Program-made: the position numbers and the translations under genes | The notes under the pieces: generated by a model | Seen by the model: the letters and a program-made list of their open reading frames with translations, nothing else | Databases searched by the model: none | What the model was told of the DNA's origin: nothing | Source of the DNA: Myxococcales bacterium | Lineage (GTDB): Bacteria > Myxococcota_A > Bradymonadia > UBA7976 > UBA1532 | Reading direction: 5' to 3' | Assembly: GCA_020633465.1 (NCBI GenBank) | Contig: JACKDN010000004.1 | Span: 248,001-312,000, forward strand | DNA: 64,000 bases | Part shown: positions 31,317 to 39,768 of the stretch, piece by piece | Layout of the letters: each line of letters begins with the position of its first letter | How positions within the stretch are numbered: the stretch's first letter is position 1

Positions 31317-32731
31317 GCGCCGCCGACGCCGGATGGAGGGTGGTGGTCACCGACGGGTTCGGCCGCGGCGTCGAGGCCACCCGCGCCTTCGCCCGCGGTG
31401 AGCTGGTGCACCGCGAGACGGCCTTCGCGGTGGCGCTCGAGGCGAACCTGCGGCGCACGTACTGCTCGACGTGCCTCGCCCCGCGCGCGCCCGACGCCCC
31501 GTGCTGCCCCGAGGACGCCGTCGACGCGCTGCTGCGCGACGCCGGCCCCGACGTGGCGCGGGTGGCCGCCGATCTGAAGATCGGCCAGCGCCTGCTGCAC
31601 CTCGCCCTGCGGATGGTGGCGCGCCAGCGCACGCCCCGCCGGCCCCACGCGCGCGCCCCCGTCGCGGCGCCCGACGAGGCGCTGGGGCTGCTGGCGCCCC
31701 TCGACCGGCACCCCCCGGCGATCGTCGATCGCCTGGAGGCGGCGGGCCGCCGGCTTGCGCCTTGGCTCGCCCGGATCGACGCGACGCCCGACGACCTCGC
31801 CGAGGCCTGCGCGCGCGTCGACGCCAACGCCTTCGCGCTCGGCGCCGCCGCCGATCCGAGCGATCGCCTGGGCATGGCCGTCGCGCCCCGCGCGGCGCTG
31901 TTCAACCACAGCTGCGCCCCCAACTGCCTCGTGTCGAACGACGGCCCGGTCTACAGCGTACGCGCGCTGCGCCCGCTCGAGCCGGGCGAGGCGCTGACGG
32001 TGACCTACGTGGGGCTGTACGAGACGCGGGCCGCGCGCCGCGCCGAGCTGCTGGACGACCACCTGTTCGCGTGCGGCTGCGGGCGCTGCACGGGGCTGAA
32101 CGCCAACGCCGACGAGATCGAGGGCCACGCGCTCGACGTGCTGCTGGGCGCGCACCGCTGCGCCACCTGCGGGCGCGGCGCGCACCCCGCCCGCCCCGAC
32201 GGCTGGGGCCCCTGCGCGGCCTGCGGCGCGGCGCTCGACGGCGACGCGGCGCGCGCCGCCGAGGCCGCGCTGCGGGAACGCCTGCAGGCGCTCGACCTGC
32301 CGAGCGACAAGGTGGAGCGGCGCGATCTGCTGCTGCGGTGCCTCGACGAGGTCGAGGCCGTCCTGCCGCCGCACCACCCGGTGGTCTTCCGCCTGCGCTG
32401 GACGTTGGCGCGGACGCTGGGAGAGCTGGGCTTCACCGCCGAACGCCTCGCGCTGACCCGCCGGCTGGCCGCGCACGCCGCGCGGATGCTACCGGCGGCC
32501 AGCCTGGAGATGGCGCAGGTGCACCACGCGCTGGGCGACGCCACCGCCCGGCGCATGACCGCGCCCGACGTGACCGCGCCCGACCGGCGCGCTCTGCACG
32601 AAGAGGCCAAGGCGGCGCTGAACGCGTGGCGGGTCACCCTGGCCGGCGCCTGCGGCCCCGATCATCCGGCGACGCGCGCCGCCCTCCGCTCGCTGTCCGA
32701 CGACGCGGCGCCCCGGTCGACCGGGGGCTGA
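31313..32731 (+). CDS. SMYD-like SET-domain protein lysine methyltransferase
   Basis: The product is 472 residues. The GTG start overlaps the penicillin acylase stop (GTGA). The N-terminal SET strand reads FGRGVEATRAFARGELVHRE. Then comes a truncated MYND-like cysteine patch (YCSTCLAPRAPDAPCC). The SET core has FNHSCAPNC (residues 197-205), the motif for S-adenosylmethionine binding and the pseudoknot, and catalytic Tyr232 in LTVTYVGLYE. A post-SET zinc cluster CGCGRC (254-259) is followed by a second zinc-ribbon-like CATCG...CAACG and a helical TPR-like C-terminus ending YG/CGPDHPATRAALRSL-style. This order matches eukaryotic SMYD proteins, which methylate lysines on histones and other proteins. 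The target here is unknown, and a full MYND finger is missing. Confidence 0.85.
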   Translation: MSAADAGWRVVVTDGFGRGVEATRAFARGELVHRETAFAVALEANLRRTYCSTCLAPRAPDAPCCPEDAVDALLRDAGPDVARVAADLKIGQRLLHLALRMVARQRTPRRPHARAPVAAPDEALGLLAPLDRHPPAIVDRLEAAGRRLAPWLARIDATPDDLAEACARVDANAFALGAAADPSDRLGMAVAPRAALFNHSCAPNCLVSNDGPVYSVRALRPLEPGEALTVTYVGLYETRAARRAELLDDHLFACGCGRCTGLNANADEIEGHALDVLLGAHRCATCGRGAHPARPDGWGPCAACGAALDGDAARAAEAALRERLQALDLPSDKVERRDLLLRCLDEVEAVLPPHHPVVFRLRWTLARTLGELGFTAERLALTRRLAAHAARMLPAASLEMAQVHHALGDATARRMTAPDVTAPDRRALHEEAKAALNAWRVTLAGACGPDHPATRAALRSLSDDAAPRSTGG

Positions 32732-32764
32732 CCCGCGCCGCTCCGGGCACCCGATCGGTCGCGG

Positions 32765-34690
32765 TCACGGCGCCTGGCCGAACCCCGCTTCCTCGTAGAT
32801 GCGGTCGAAGGTCGCCGCGTAGGCCGTCTCGACGTGCCGCCGTCGCAGCTTGAGCGTGGGCGTCATCTCGCCCGCCTCCTGGCTGAAGTCGCGGTCGAGC
32901 ACGACGAAGCGCTTCACCTTCTCCACCTGGGCCAGCCGCTCGTTGCCCGTGCGCACGGCCGCCGCGATGCGCGCCCGGAAGGCCGGCAGCTCGGTCACCG
33001 GCCGCATCGCGTCGGCCAGCTCGGCGCTGCGACCGGCCGGGTTGGCCATCAGCTCGGCGGTCAGCCGCTTCACCGTCGCGTCGTCCACGATGCCGGCGTC
33101 GCGCCCGAACTCGAGGGTCTCGATCGGGCTCGGCGCCACCAACGCGCACACGTAGGGCCGCCGGTCGCCGTGCGCGTGCACGTGGCTGATGAGCGGATCC
33201 TGCACCTTGATCGCCTTCTCGATGTTGGCCGGCGTGACGTTCTTCCCCCCCGCCGTGATGATCAGGTGCTTCTTGCGGTCGGTGATGCGCAGGTACCCGT
33301 CGGCGTCGATCGTGCCGACGTCGCCGGTGTGCAGCCAGTCGTCGATGATGGCCTCGCCGGTCGCCGCGGCGTCCTTGAAGTAGCCCATGAAGACCGACGG
33401 CCCGCGCACGAGCACCTCGCCGTCCTCGGCGATGCGGTGCTCGAGCCCGGGCAGCACCTTGCCCACGGTGCCCAGCCGCGTCGCGCCCGGGACGTTGGCG
33501 TGCGTGACGACCGTGGCCTCGGTCATGCCGTACACCTCGTAGACCGGCAGGCCCGCGGCCCAGAAGAACTCGAGCACCGGCAGCGGCGTGGGCGCTGCGC
33601 CCGCGACGAGCTGGCGCACCCGGCCTCCGAAGGCCTGCCGCACCTTGCCCAGCACCAGGCGGTCGGCGATCGCGTGCTGCAGCGCCAGGAACCCCGGCAC
33701 CGGCCGCCCCGCGATCTGCAGCCGGACGCGCTCGACGCCGACGCGCGTGGCCCAGGCGAACAGCGCCTGCACCGCCTTGGGCTTCTTGGCCACCTCGCCG
33801 CGCACCTTGTTGTAGGCCTTCTCGAAGATGCGCGGCACGCTGCCGAAGATGGTCGGCTGCACCTCGCCGAGCTCGGCCAGCACCGCCTGGGTGCTCGACG
33901 CGTAGGCCGTCGCGAAGCCGGCGTTGATGCGGCCGTAGAACGCCAGCACGCGCTCGGCCACGTGCGCCATCGGCAGGAAGCTGAGCGACACGTCGTCTTC
34001 GAAGAACGCGCCGAAGTCCCCCTGCGAGCCGAGCAGCCCCAGGATGTTGCGGTGGCTGATCATCGCGCACTTGGGGGGGCCGGTCGTCCCCGACGTGTAG
34101 ACGAAGATCGCGCAGTCCTCGGGGCCCCGCGCGGCGAGCCGCTCGGCGCGCGCCTCGCCGGCCAGCGGATCGCCCTCGAAGCGGCCCGGTGACGTGATCC
34201 GCGCATCGCGCGCGGCGAAGGCGCCGTGCAGGTCGTCGGTCCACGGCACGATGGCGCGCAGGCTGTCGAGCCCCTCGGCCGCCTCGAGCACCGCCGCCAT
34301 CTCCTCGGCGTCGGCCACGAAGACGACGCGCGCCTCGCTGTGCTCGAGCAGGTAGCGCAGCTGATCGGGCGACTGCTTGGGGTAGAGGCCCAAGCTGATG
34401 CAGCCGGCGATCTGCGCCCCGATGTCGTAGAACGCCCACGGCGCCTGCGTGGGGCCGAGGATGGCCACCCGATCGCCGGGCTCGAGCCCCAGGGCGACCA
34501 GGCCGGCGGCGACCTGCGCCGCGCGCCGGTCGAAGGCGCGCCAGGACGTCGCGACCCAGCGCCCGCCCTCTTTGCCGAAGAAGGCCGTCGCGTCACCGCT
34601 GCGCTCGACACGGCGAGCGAACAGATCGGCCAACGTTCGGCTGTCGTTGGCGAGGAACGTCGCGGGGACGTGCGCGCCCGTCGTGAGCAT
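32765..34690 (-). CDS. Long-chain fatty acid-CoA ligase, AMP-forming
   Basis: The product is 641 residues, with GGAGGG upstream of the ATG. The AMP-binding motif is FVYTSGTTGPPKCAMISHRN, with the gate/A5 motif YEVYGMTEATVV and the A8-A10 blocks LHTGDVGTIDADGYLRITDR, KKHLIITAGGKNVTP and PTLKLRR. It activates fatty acids to acyl-CoA through an acyl-adenylate, at the inner face of the membrane. Length and motifs match the FadD15/FAA-type group of long-chain synthetases. It probably lies downstream of the MenH-like hydrolase in one unit (94-bp gap). Confidence 0.93.
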   Translation of the reverse strand: MLTTGAHVPATFLANDSRTLADLFARRVERSGDATAFFGKEGGRWVATSWRAFDRRAAQVAAGLVALGLEPGDRVAILGPTQAPWAFYDIGAQIAGCISLGLYPKQSPDQLRYLLEHSEARVVFVADAEEMAAVLEAAEGLDSLRAIVPWTDDLHGAFAARDARITSPGRFEGDPLAGEARAERLAARGPEDCAIFVYTSGTTGPPKCAMISHRNILGLLGSQGDFGAFFEDDVSLSFLPMAHVAERVLAFYGRINAGFATAYASSTQAVLAELGEVQPTIFGSVPRIFEKAYNKVRGEVAKKPKAVQALFAWATRVGVERVRLQIAGRPVPGFLALQHAIADRLVLGKVRQAFGGRVRQLVAGAAPTPLPVLEFFWAAGLPVYEVYGMTEATVVTHANVPGATRLGTVGKVLPGLEHRIAEDGEVLVRGPSVFMGYFKDAAATGEAIIDDWLHTGDVGTIDADGYLRITDRKKHLIITAGGKNVTPANIEKAIKVQDPLISHVHAHGDRRPYVCALVAPSPIETLEFGRDAGIVDDATVKRLTAELMANPAGRSAELADAMRPVTELPAFRARIAAAVRTGNERLAQVEKVKRFVVLDRDFSQEAGEMTPTLKLRRRHVETAYAATFDRIYEEAGFGQAP

Positions 34691-34784
34691 GGCACCCTCC
34701 GTCGTCGATGGTCGGGATCGTGGGCGCCCAGCATCGAACGGACCACCCGGCGCCGTAAAGAGCGCCGTCGCCCGATCTCCGCCC

Positions 34785-35570
34785 TCAGGCCCCGGACAGG
34801 AAGCGCCGGAGTCGCGCCCCGAAGATCGCCGCCGCCTCGAGGTGGGCGCAGTGCCCCGCGCCGGGCACCACCCAGCGCCGCGCGGCGGGCATGCGTCGGG
34901 CCATGCGCCGCGCGACGCCGACGAACTTCTCGTCCTCGGCGCCCGCCACGAGCAACGTCGGGCAGCGCACCGCGCCCAGCGCGTCCCACAGCGGCGGCAT
35001 CGATCCGGTGCCCAGACCCCGCAGGCTGGCCGCCAGCCCCGCGGCCGTCTGCGCCCGCCGCACCGCCGCCATGACCGCGCGCGTGGGCGGGTCGATGCGC
35101 GCCTGGGTCGCGATCAGCGGCTGCGCCTGCCAGTCGGCGAGGAAGGCGGCGACGCCCTCCGCCTCGAGCCGCTGGGCGCGCTCGGCGTCCAGCGCGCGCC
35201 GCACAGCGCGCTCCGCGGGCGCCTCGATCCCGGGCGTCGCGCCGACCAGCACCAGCCGCCTCACCCGGTCGGGGTGCGCCACGGCCAACGCCAACGCGAC
35301 ACGCCCGCCGAGCGAATACCCGAGCAGGTCGAAGGGGGCGGCGCCGCCGATCTCGATCAGCGCCGCCACGGTGTCCGCGAAGGTCGCCGGGGCGCGCGTC
35401 CCACCGTGGCCGGGCAGGTCCGGGGCGATCCAGGCCGCCGGCACCCGGGCCGCCAACGTCTCGAAGTCGCGCCCGCCGCCGGTGAAGCCGTGCAGCGCCA
35501 GCAGGGGCCGCCCCGCGCCCATCCGGTGCACCCGCCACGGCGCCGCGGCGCCGCCGTCCTGCGCCCTCAT
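34785..35570 (-). CDS. Alpha/beta hydrolase, MenH-like
   Basis: The product is 261 residues. It has the oxyanion strand LLALHGFTGGG, the nucleophile elbow LLGYSLGGRVAL (Ser), the acid in LLVAGAEDEKF and the His in VPGAGHCAHLE. The order and the GYSLGGR signature resemble MenH (the menaquinone-pathway SHCHC synthase), but no other menaquinone gene is near. A broader hydrolase assignment is therefore safer. The start is weakly supported: no good Shine-Dalgarno lies before 35570, and Met17 is an alternative. Confidence 0.8.
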   Translation of the reverse strand: MRAQDGGAAAPWRVHRMGAGRPLLALHGFTGGGRDFETLAARVPAAWIAPDLPGHGGTRAPATFADTVAALIEIGGAAPFDLLGYSLGGRVALALAVAHPDRVRRLVLVGATPGIEAPAERAVRRALDAERAQRLEAEGVAAFLADWQAQPLIATQARIDPPTRAVMAAVRRAQTAAGLAASLRGLGTGSMPPLWDALGAVRCPTLLVAGAEDEKFVGVARRMARRMPAARRWVVPGAGHCAHLEAAAIFGARLRRFLSGA

Positions 35571-35707
35571 CGCGCGCCCCGCGCCGAGCTCCGCTGTCCC
35601 CCGCCCGCGCGCCGCCAGCCCGGCCCTCGCCGGCCGCCGTCGACCGCGCCGTGGACCCTCGCGCCACTTCGCGCGTAGAACCGACCTGTACGTCCCCGGA
35701 GGAACCC

Positions 35708-36415
35708 ATGCGCGCGCCCCGCCCCCCCCAGCCCCGCGTCACCGCCCTGCTGCTCTCCCCCTTCACCCCGCCCGCCGGCGCCCGCGAGCGCCCGCCCGTC
35801 GGCCCCCAGGCCGGCTGGTCGCCCGCCGCCGCGAAGGGCGCGCCCGACGCGACCAAGCACGCCGACGATCCGCGCGCCTGGGCCACGCTGGCCGCGGACG
35901 CCGGGGCCGAGTGGCTCGAGCTCGGCTACGACCGCGCGGTCGAGGTGGGCGAGGTGCGCATCCACCAGACCTTCAACCCCGGCGCCGTGCGGCGCGTCGA
36001 GGCCTTCGATGACAGCGGCAAGGCCGTCGAGCTGTGGAGCGGTGTCGACAAGGCGCGCGGCGTCGAGCTGAAGATCGAGCCGGCGAAGACGGTGCGCACC
36101 CAGCGCCTCCGCATCCACCTCGACACCACACGGATCAGCGGCTGGAACGAGATCGACGCGGTCGCCCTGGTCGGCAAGGATCTCACCCTGCAGTGGGCCA
36201 TCTCGGCCCGCGCCAGCAGCACCTACGCCACGGCCTCGGCGGGCCCGCTGGGTCCGCTGGTCGGCCAGAAGGTGCGCGTCGAGCACCTGAAGGGGTCGGT
36301 GACCGGCGTGCTGAAGGGCATGCACGGCGAGCTGATCGAGATCGAGGGCGCCGACGGGCGCACGGTGTTCGTCGGCAGCGGCGCCCTGGTGACGCTCGAG
36401 CCCCTCGAGCGCTGA
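35708..36415 (+). CDS. Galactose-binding-like (F5/8 type C-like) protein
   Basis: The product is 235 residues, starting at 35708 after GGAGG. The segment WSPAAAKGAPDATKHADDPR, then AWATLAADAGAEWLELGYDR and VRIHQTFNPGAVRRVEA, matches discoidin/galactose-binding-like beta-sandwich proteins seen in bacterial surface proteins. Residues about 165-225 form a small extra beta domain (VGQKVRVEHLKGSVTGVLKG). The N-terminus is only weakly hydrophobic, so secretion is uncertain. It could bind carbohydrate or another ligand. Confidence 0.7.
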   Translation: MRAPRPPQPRVTALLLSPFTPPAGARERPPVGPQAGWSPAAAKGAPDATKHADDPRAWATLAADAGAEWLELGYDRAVEVGEVRIHQTFNPGAVRRVEAFDDSGKAVELWSGVDKARGVELKIEPAKTVRTQRLRIHLDTTRISGWNEIDAVALVGKDLTLQWAISARASSTYATASAGPLGPLVGQKVRVEHLKGSVTGVLKGMHGELIEIEGADGRTVFVGSGALVTLEPLER

Positions 36416-36488
36416 GCGCGCCGCCGGTCGGTTGTGCTTGCGCCGCCCGCCGCGCTGAGGCTGCATGACGCGATCTGCAGGAGGAACC

Positions 36489-36938
36489 ATGCGCATCCGC
36501 ACCCTCGCTCTCTGTCTCGCCGCCATGGGTCTCACCGCCGTCGGCTGCTCCAAGAAGGACGACGCGCCGGCCGAGGCCGCCAAGCCCGACGTGAAGTGGC
36601 CCGACAAGCCGGCCAACGGCGCGCCGCTGGCGCTCGAGTTCGTCCGCTTCGAGGGCGAGGGCGAGAAGCGGCGCGCGGTGATGAACGTCTTCAACTTCGC
36701 CGACGTGTCGGTCACGCAGTTCGTCGCCGACCTGCAGTATCGCGACAAGGACGGCAACGTGCTCAAGACGTTCCCCCACACGCAGTACGAGGTGTTCACC
36801 AAGAAGTCGGTGGATGATCTCGAGGTCGGCTTCTTCATGCCGCCCGAGACCACCTCGGTGACCGCCACGATCCTCAAGGCCAAGCTGAGCGGCCAGGACG
36901 CGATGTGGGAGGCGCCGGCCGAGGGCGGCACCCCCTGA
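36489..36938 (+). CDS. Small lipoprotein with beta-sandwich domain
   Basis: The product is 149 residues. GGAGG precedes the ATG at 36489. The lipoprotein signal is MRIRTLALCLAAMGLTAVGC. The mature part has a short Lys/Ala linker and a domain with VMNVFNFADVSVTQFVADLQ and YRDKDGNVLKTFPHTQYEVF. This resembles the FxLYD-type immunoglobulin-like fold that describes small extracellular lipoproteins, though I cannot confirm it. It follows the galactose-binding-like gene after 73 bp. Confidence 0.7.
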   Translation: MRIRTLALCLAAMGLTAVGCSKKDDAPAEAAKPDVKWPDKPANGAPLALEFVRFEGEGEKRRAVMNVFNFADVSVTQFVADLQYRDKDGNVLKTFPHTQYEVFTKKSVDDLEVGFFMPPETTSVTATILKAKLSGQDAMWEAPAEGGTP

Positions 36939-37000
36939 CCCCGCGACGTCGCCTCGGTCGGGCTCGACCGGCGCCTCACGTGCCCTGCTTTTCAAAGACC

Positions 37001-37014
37001 TGAACGCGCGTTCA
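37001..37014. promoter_or_regulatory. Perfect 14-bp palindrome in a convergent intergenic region
   Basis: TGAACGCGCGTTCA reads the same on both strands and lies in the 129-bp gap between the lipoprotein gene and the end of the SPFH operon. The local sequence CTTTTCAAAGACC is AT-richer than the surroundings. It has the form of a dimeric repressor operator such as those bound by TetR-family proteins, yet it is placed where both neighbours end. Confidence 0.4.
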
Positions 37015-37067
37015 CCCTCTCAGTGGCGACGCGACGTCCCGGTCTTATGTGCGGGGCGATCTTTTCT

Positions 37068-37583
37068 TCAGCCGGTCTCGTCCTCGGTGGCCCGGCGGAC
37101 CTCTTCGTAGGCCCGCAGGCTCTGCTCGAGGCGCTGCGTCTGCGCGGTCAGCCGGTCGCGCGCCGCCTCGAGCCCCGTGTCCGGCCCGCCGGTCAGCTCG
37201 GCGACGTGCGCCACCGCCGCCTGCACCTGAGCCTCGGCGTCCGCGAGACGCGCGTCGACGTCGTCGAGCGACGCGGCGCGGCGCCCGCCCGGACTCAGCT
37301 TCTGGTGCACCTGCAGCTCGCGCCGCGCGCCGGCCAGGTCGACCATCGACGCGATCAGGGCGTCCACGTCGGCCTGCAGCGTGGCCGCGAAGCTCTTCCG
37401 CCGGCGCGCGAGCAGGCCGACCATCCGCTGCCGGAGCTCGAGCGCGCGCGCCAGCGGGGGGCAGTCCACGGCCGCAGAGGTCCAGTGGGGCGGCACCTGC
37501 AGCGCGGCCTGCCGGCGCAGGGCGAGGAACACCGCCACGCCGCCGGCCGCGAGGAAGGCGAGCAGGATCAGGCGAACGAGCAC
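37068..37583 (-). CDS. Membrane-anchored coiled-coil protein
   Basis: The product is 171 residues, starting at a GTG five bases after the preceding SPFH stop. One N-terminal transmembrane helix (LVRLILLAFLAAGGVAVFLA) is followed by a soluble, Ala/Glu/Arg-rich region predicted to be helical coiled coil. Segments such as ARLADAEAQVQAAVAHVAEL and RLTAQTQRLEQSLRAYEEV show this. As the last gene of the SPFH unit it may act as an adaptor for the SPFH ring. The family was not recognised. Confidence 0.75.
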   Translation of the reverse strand: MLVRLILLAFLAAGGVAVFLALRRQAALQVPPHWTSAAVDCPPLARALELRQRMVGLLARRRKSFAATLQADVDALIASMVDLAGARRELQVHQKLSPGGRRAASLDDVDARLADAEAQVQAAVAHVAELTGGPDTGLEAARDRLTAQTQRLEQSLRAYEEVRRATEDETG

Positions 37584-37587
37584 CGCG

Positions 37588-38613
37588 TCACCGCTCGTCG
37601 GGGAGGAAGAAGTTGCGCCACACCCCCATCGAGGCGAAGCGCTGAAGGAAGTTCGGATCGCTCGAGTTCAGCCGGATGTTGCCCAGCTTGAAGTTCCGCG
37701 CCGCGAGGATGGCGCTGTAGGTACGGCCGGCCCGCGTGTTCAGCGCGTCCGTCTTCAGCCGCTCGCCGAGCGCCCGCGCCTCGGCCACCGCGCGCTCGCC
37801 CTCGGCCGTCGCCTGCTCGAAGTGGGCGTCCGCCTCGGCCCGCACCCGGCGCTGGTAGCGCTCGACCTCGGCCCGCACCTCGGCGATCTTCACCTCCCAC
37901 TCCTGCCGCAGGTCGGCGATCTTCTTGTTCCACTCCTGCTCTTCGACGGCCACGTCCTTGTCGATGCCCTTCTTGACCGTGTCGGTCTGCATCCGGGCCT
38001 CGGACTCCTTCTCCTTCGCCTCGTCGAGCCGCGCCTGCACGGCCAGCAGCTGCTGGGCCTGCAGCCGCCCCTCGTAGCTGCGCTCGAAGCGGATGGCGCG
38101 GATGACCACGCCGTCGTCGCGCACCCGCACGTGGTACTGGCCGAGCTGCTTGTTGAGCGGCTCGATGCTCGACAACGCCACCTGAATGCGCTCGTCGCTG
38201 TCGAGGATGCTCTCGTTGTCGAGCTGCGCGAGGTGCACCCGCAGGAAGCCCTCGCACACCGACTTCACCTTGGCGTGCCAGGTGTTGATCAGGCCCTCCT
38301 GGCCGATCTTGTGGGCCCCGCCCTCGACGATCTCGTACAGGATGCTGATGTCGACGAAGAACTGGTTGTTCTGGTTGTTGCGCACCGGGAAGCGCTTGAA
38401 CTCGAGGAACTGCACCTGCCGCGGCAGGCGATAGAACGAGTGCAGGAAGGGCAGATCGAGGTGCCGCCCCTGCTCGAAGTCCTCGTCGTCGATGCCGCCG
38501 AACACGGCCTTGCGCACCCCGATCTCGTCGGGGCCGATGTACGTCGTCGAGCACATGGGGATGAAGACGACGGCCAGGAAGACGGCGCTGGTGATCTGGA
38601 CGACCTTGTTCAT
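37588..38613 (-). CDS. SPFH/band-7 (prohibitin-like) protein 2
   Basis: The product is 341 residues and overlaps the upstream SPFH gene (ATGA). It has a single N-terminal hydrophobic helix, then the SPFH domain (YIGPDEIGVRKAVFGGIDDE, QVQFLEFKRFPVRNNQNNQF), and an extended Glu/Arg/Ala helical stretch (KEKESEARMQTDTVKKGIDK). The C-terminal tail is FLQRFASMGVWRNFF. SPFH proteins form oligomeric membrane scaffolds, for example HflK/HflC, prohibitin and flotillin. No partner such as a rhomboid or NfeD is adjacent. Confidence 0.88.
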   Translation of the reverse strand: MNKVVQITSAVFLAVVFIPMCSTTYIGPDEIGVRKAVFGGIDDEDFEQGRHLDLPFLHSFYRLPRQVQFLEFKRFPVRNNQNNQFFVDISILYEIVEGGAHKIGQEGLINTWHAKVKSVCEGFLRVHLAQLDNESILDSDERIQVALSSIEPLNKQLGQYHVRVRDDGVVIRAIRFERSYEGRLQAQQLLAVQARLDEAKEKESEARMQTDTVKKGIDKDVAVEEQEWNKKIADLRQEWEVKIAEVRAEVERYQRRVRAEADAHFEQATAEGERAVAEARALGERLKTDALNTRAGRTYSAILAARNFKLGNIRLNSSDPNFLQRFASMGVWRNFFLPDER

Positions 38614-39704
38614 CGGGCGTCCTCCGGGGGCGCCTGGATGTGGCGGATGTCGAGGGGCTGGCTGGCCCGCGCGTAGGGCACCGCCTCGATGTTGGCGATC
38701 TGCGGCATCACGTGCTCGGCGATCACGCGGTCGAGCATGCCCGGCCCCGCGGCGCCCACCGCCTCGATCTCGGCGCGCAGGCCCTTCGCGCGCTCGGTGG
38801 CGCCGACGCGGATGCCCTCGGCCTGCGCCAGCTTCTCGGACTTCTCGGCGTCGGCGGCCGCGCGACGCTGGATGGCGTAGGTGTCGGCCGCGGTCTTCGC
38901 TTCGATCAGCTGCGCCTGCGCCGACTTGAACTCGGCCTCGAGGCGCGCCTTGTCGGACTGGAACTCGGCGTTCTTGGTCTGCCGCACGTTCTGCACCAAG
39001 CGATCGCGCTGCTTCACCAGCCGGTCGCGCTCGCGCTCCTGCACCCGCACCTCCTGCTGCGCCGTCTGCCGATCGTTGATCGCCGTCTCGACGCTGGCGT
39101 CGAAGCGCGGGCGCGGCGTCTTGATCAGCGTCACCTGGATGCCCGTGCTGTTCAGGCGCTCGTTCAGCTTCTGGGTGGCCTGGGCGGTGGCGGTCTGATA
39201 GCTGCTGGGATCGGCGACCTCGAGGAACGTGTAGCGGCCGAACTCGTTGCGCAGCACCTCGCGCGCGTGCACCCGCACCGACTCCTTGTAGCCGTCGCCC
39301 TCGCCGTGCTTGGCCAGCACGATGTTCACCATGCTGGGCACGAGCTGGAAGTGGATCTCGAGCTCGTCGAACCAGAACTCGCTGCCGTCCTTCGCGCGCA
39401 CGGTCAGCTTGATGTCGCGGTTGGGGTTGGCCTGGTTCTCGTCGTCGAGATCCATCGTCAGCACCTGCGGCTCGACGATCACCCGGACCACGCGCTGGAA
39501 GAAGGGCAGGAAGGTCAGCGTGCCCTGGTCGGTGACCACCCGCTCGCTGCCGGTCAGCGTGCTGTAGACCACGGCCGCTTCGCCGGGCTGCACCTCGACG
39601 GCCCCCATGCCGCCGCTGACCAGGCCGATGACCAGGGTCAGGATGGCCACCAACGGCAGGACGGCCTTGGCCCCCTGGTTGCGGATGAACTCCACGATCT
39701 TCAT
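38610..39704 (-). CDS. SPFH/band-7 (prohibitin-like) protein 1
   Basis: The product is 364 residues. It has an N-terminal transmembrane helix (AVLPLVAILTLVIGLVSGGM), then the SPFH fold (VQPGEAAVVYSTLTGSERVV, WFDELEIHFQLVPSM) and a long charged coiled coil (QQEVRVQERERDRLVKQRDR). It is the first gene of a three-gene group with SPFH 2 and the coiled-coil protein, which suggests a hetero-oligomeric pair like HflK/HflC. However, no FtsH gene is in the window. Confidence 0.9.
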   Translation of the reverse strand: MKIVEFIRNQGAKAVLPLVAILTLVIGLVSGGMGAVEVQPGEAAVVYSTLTGSERVVTDQGTLTFLPFFQRVVRVIVEPQVLTMDLDDENQANPNRDIKLTVRAKDGSEFWFDELEIHFQLVPSMVNIVLAKHGEGDGYKESVRVHAREVLRNEFGRYTFLEVADPSSYQTATAQATQKLNERLNSTGIQVTLIKTPRPRFDASVETAINDRQTAQQEVRVQERERDRLVKQRDRLVQNVRQTKNAEFQSDKARLEAEFKSAQAQLIEAKTAADTYAIQRRAAADAEKSEKLAQAEGIRVGATERAKGLRAEIEAVGAAGPGMLDRVIAEHVMPQIANIEAVPYARASQPLDIRHIQAPPEDAR

Positions 39705-39768
39705 CGCCTCACCTCTCCCTCCGTCACGCGTCCCCAGAGCGCCGTTGTCCGCCGTGCCGAGCCCCGCG

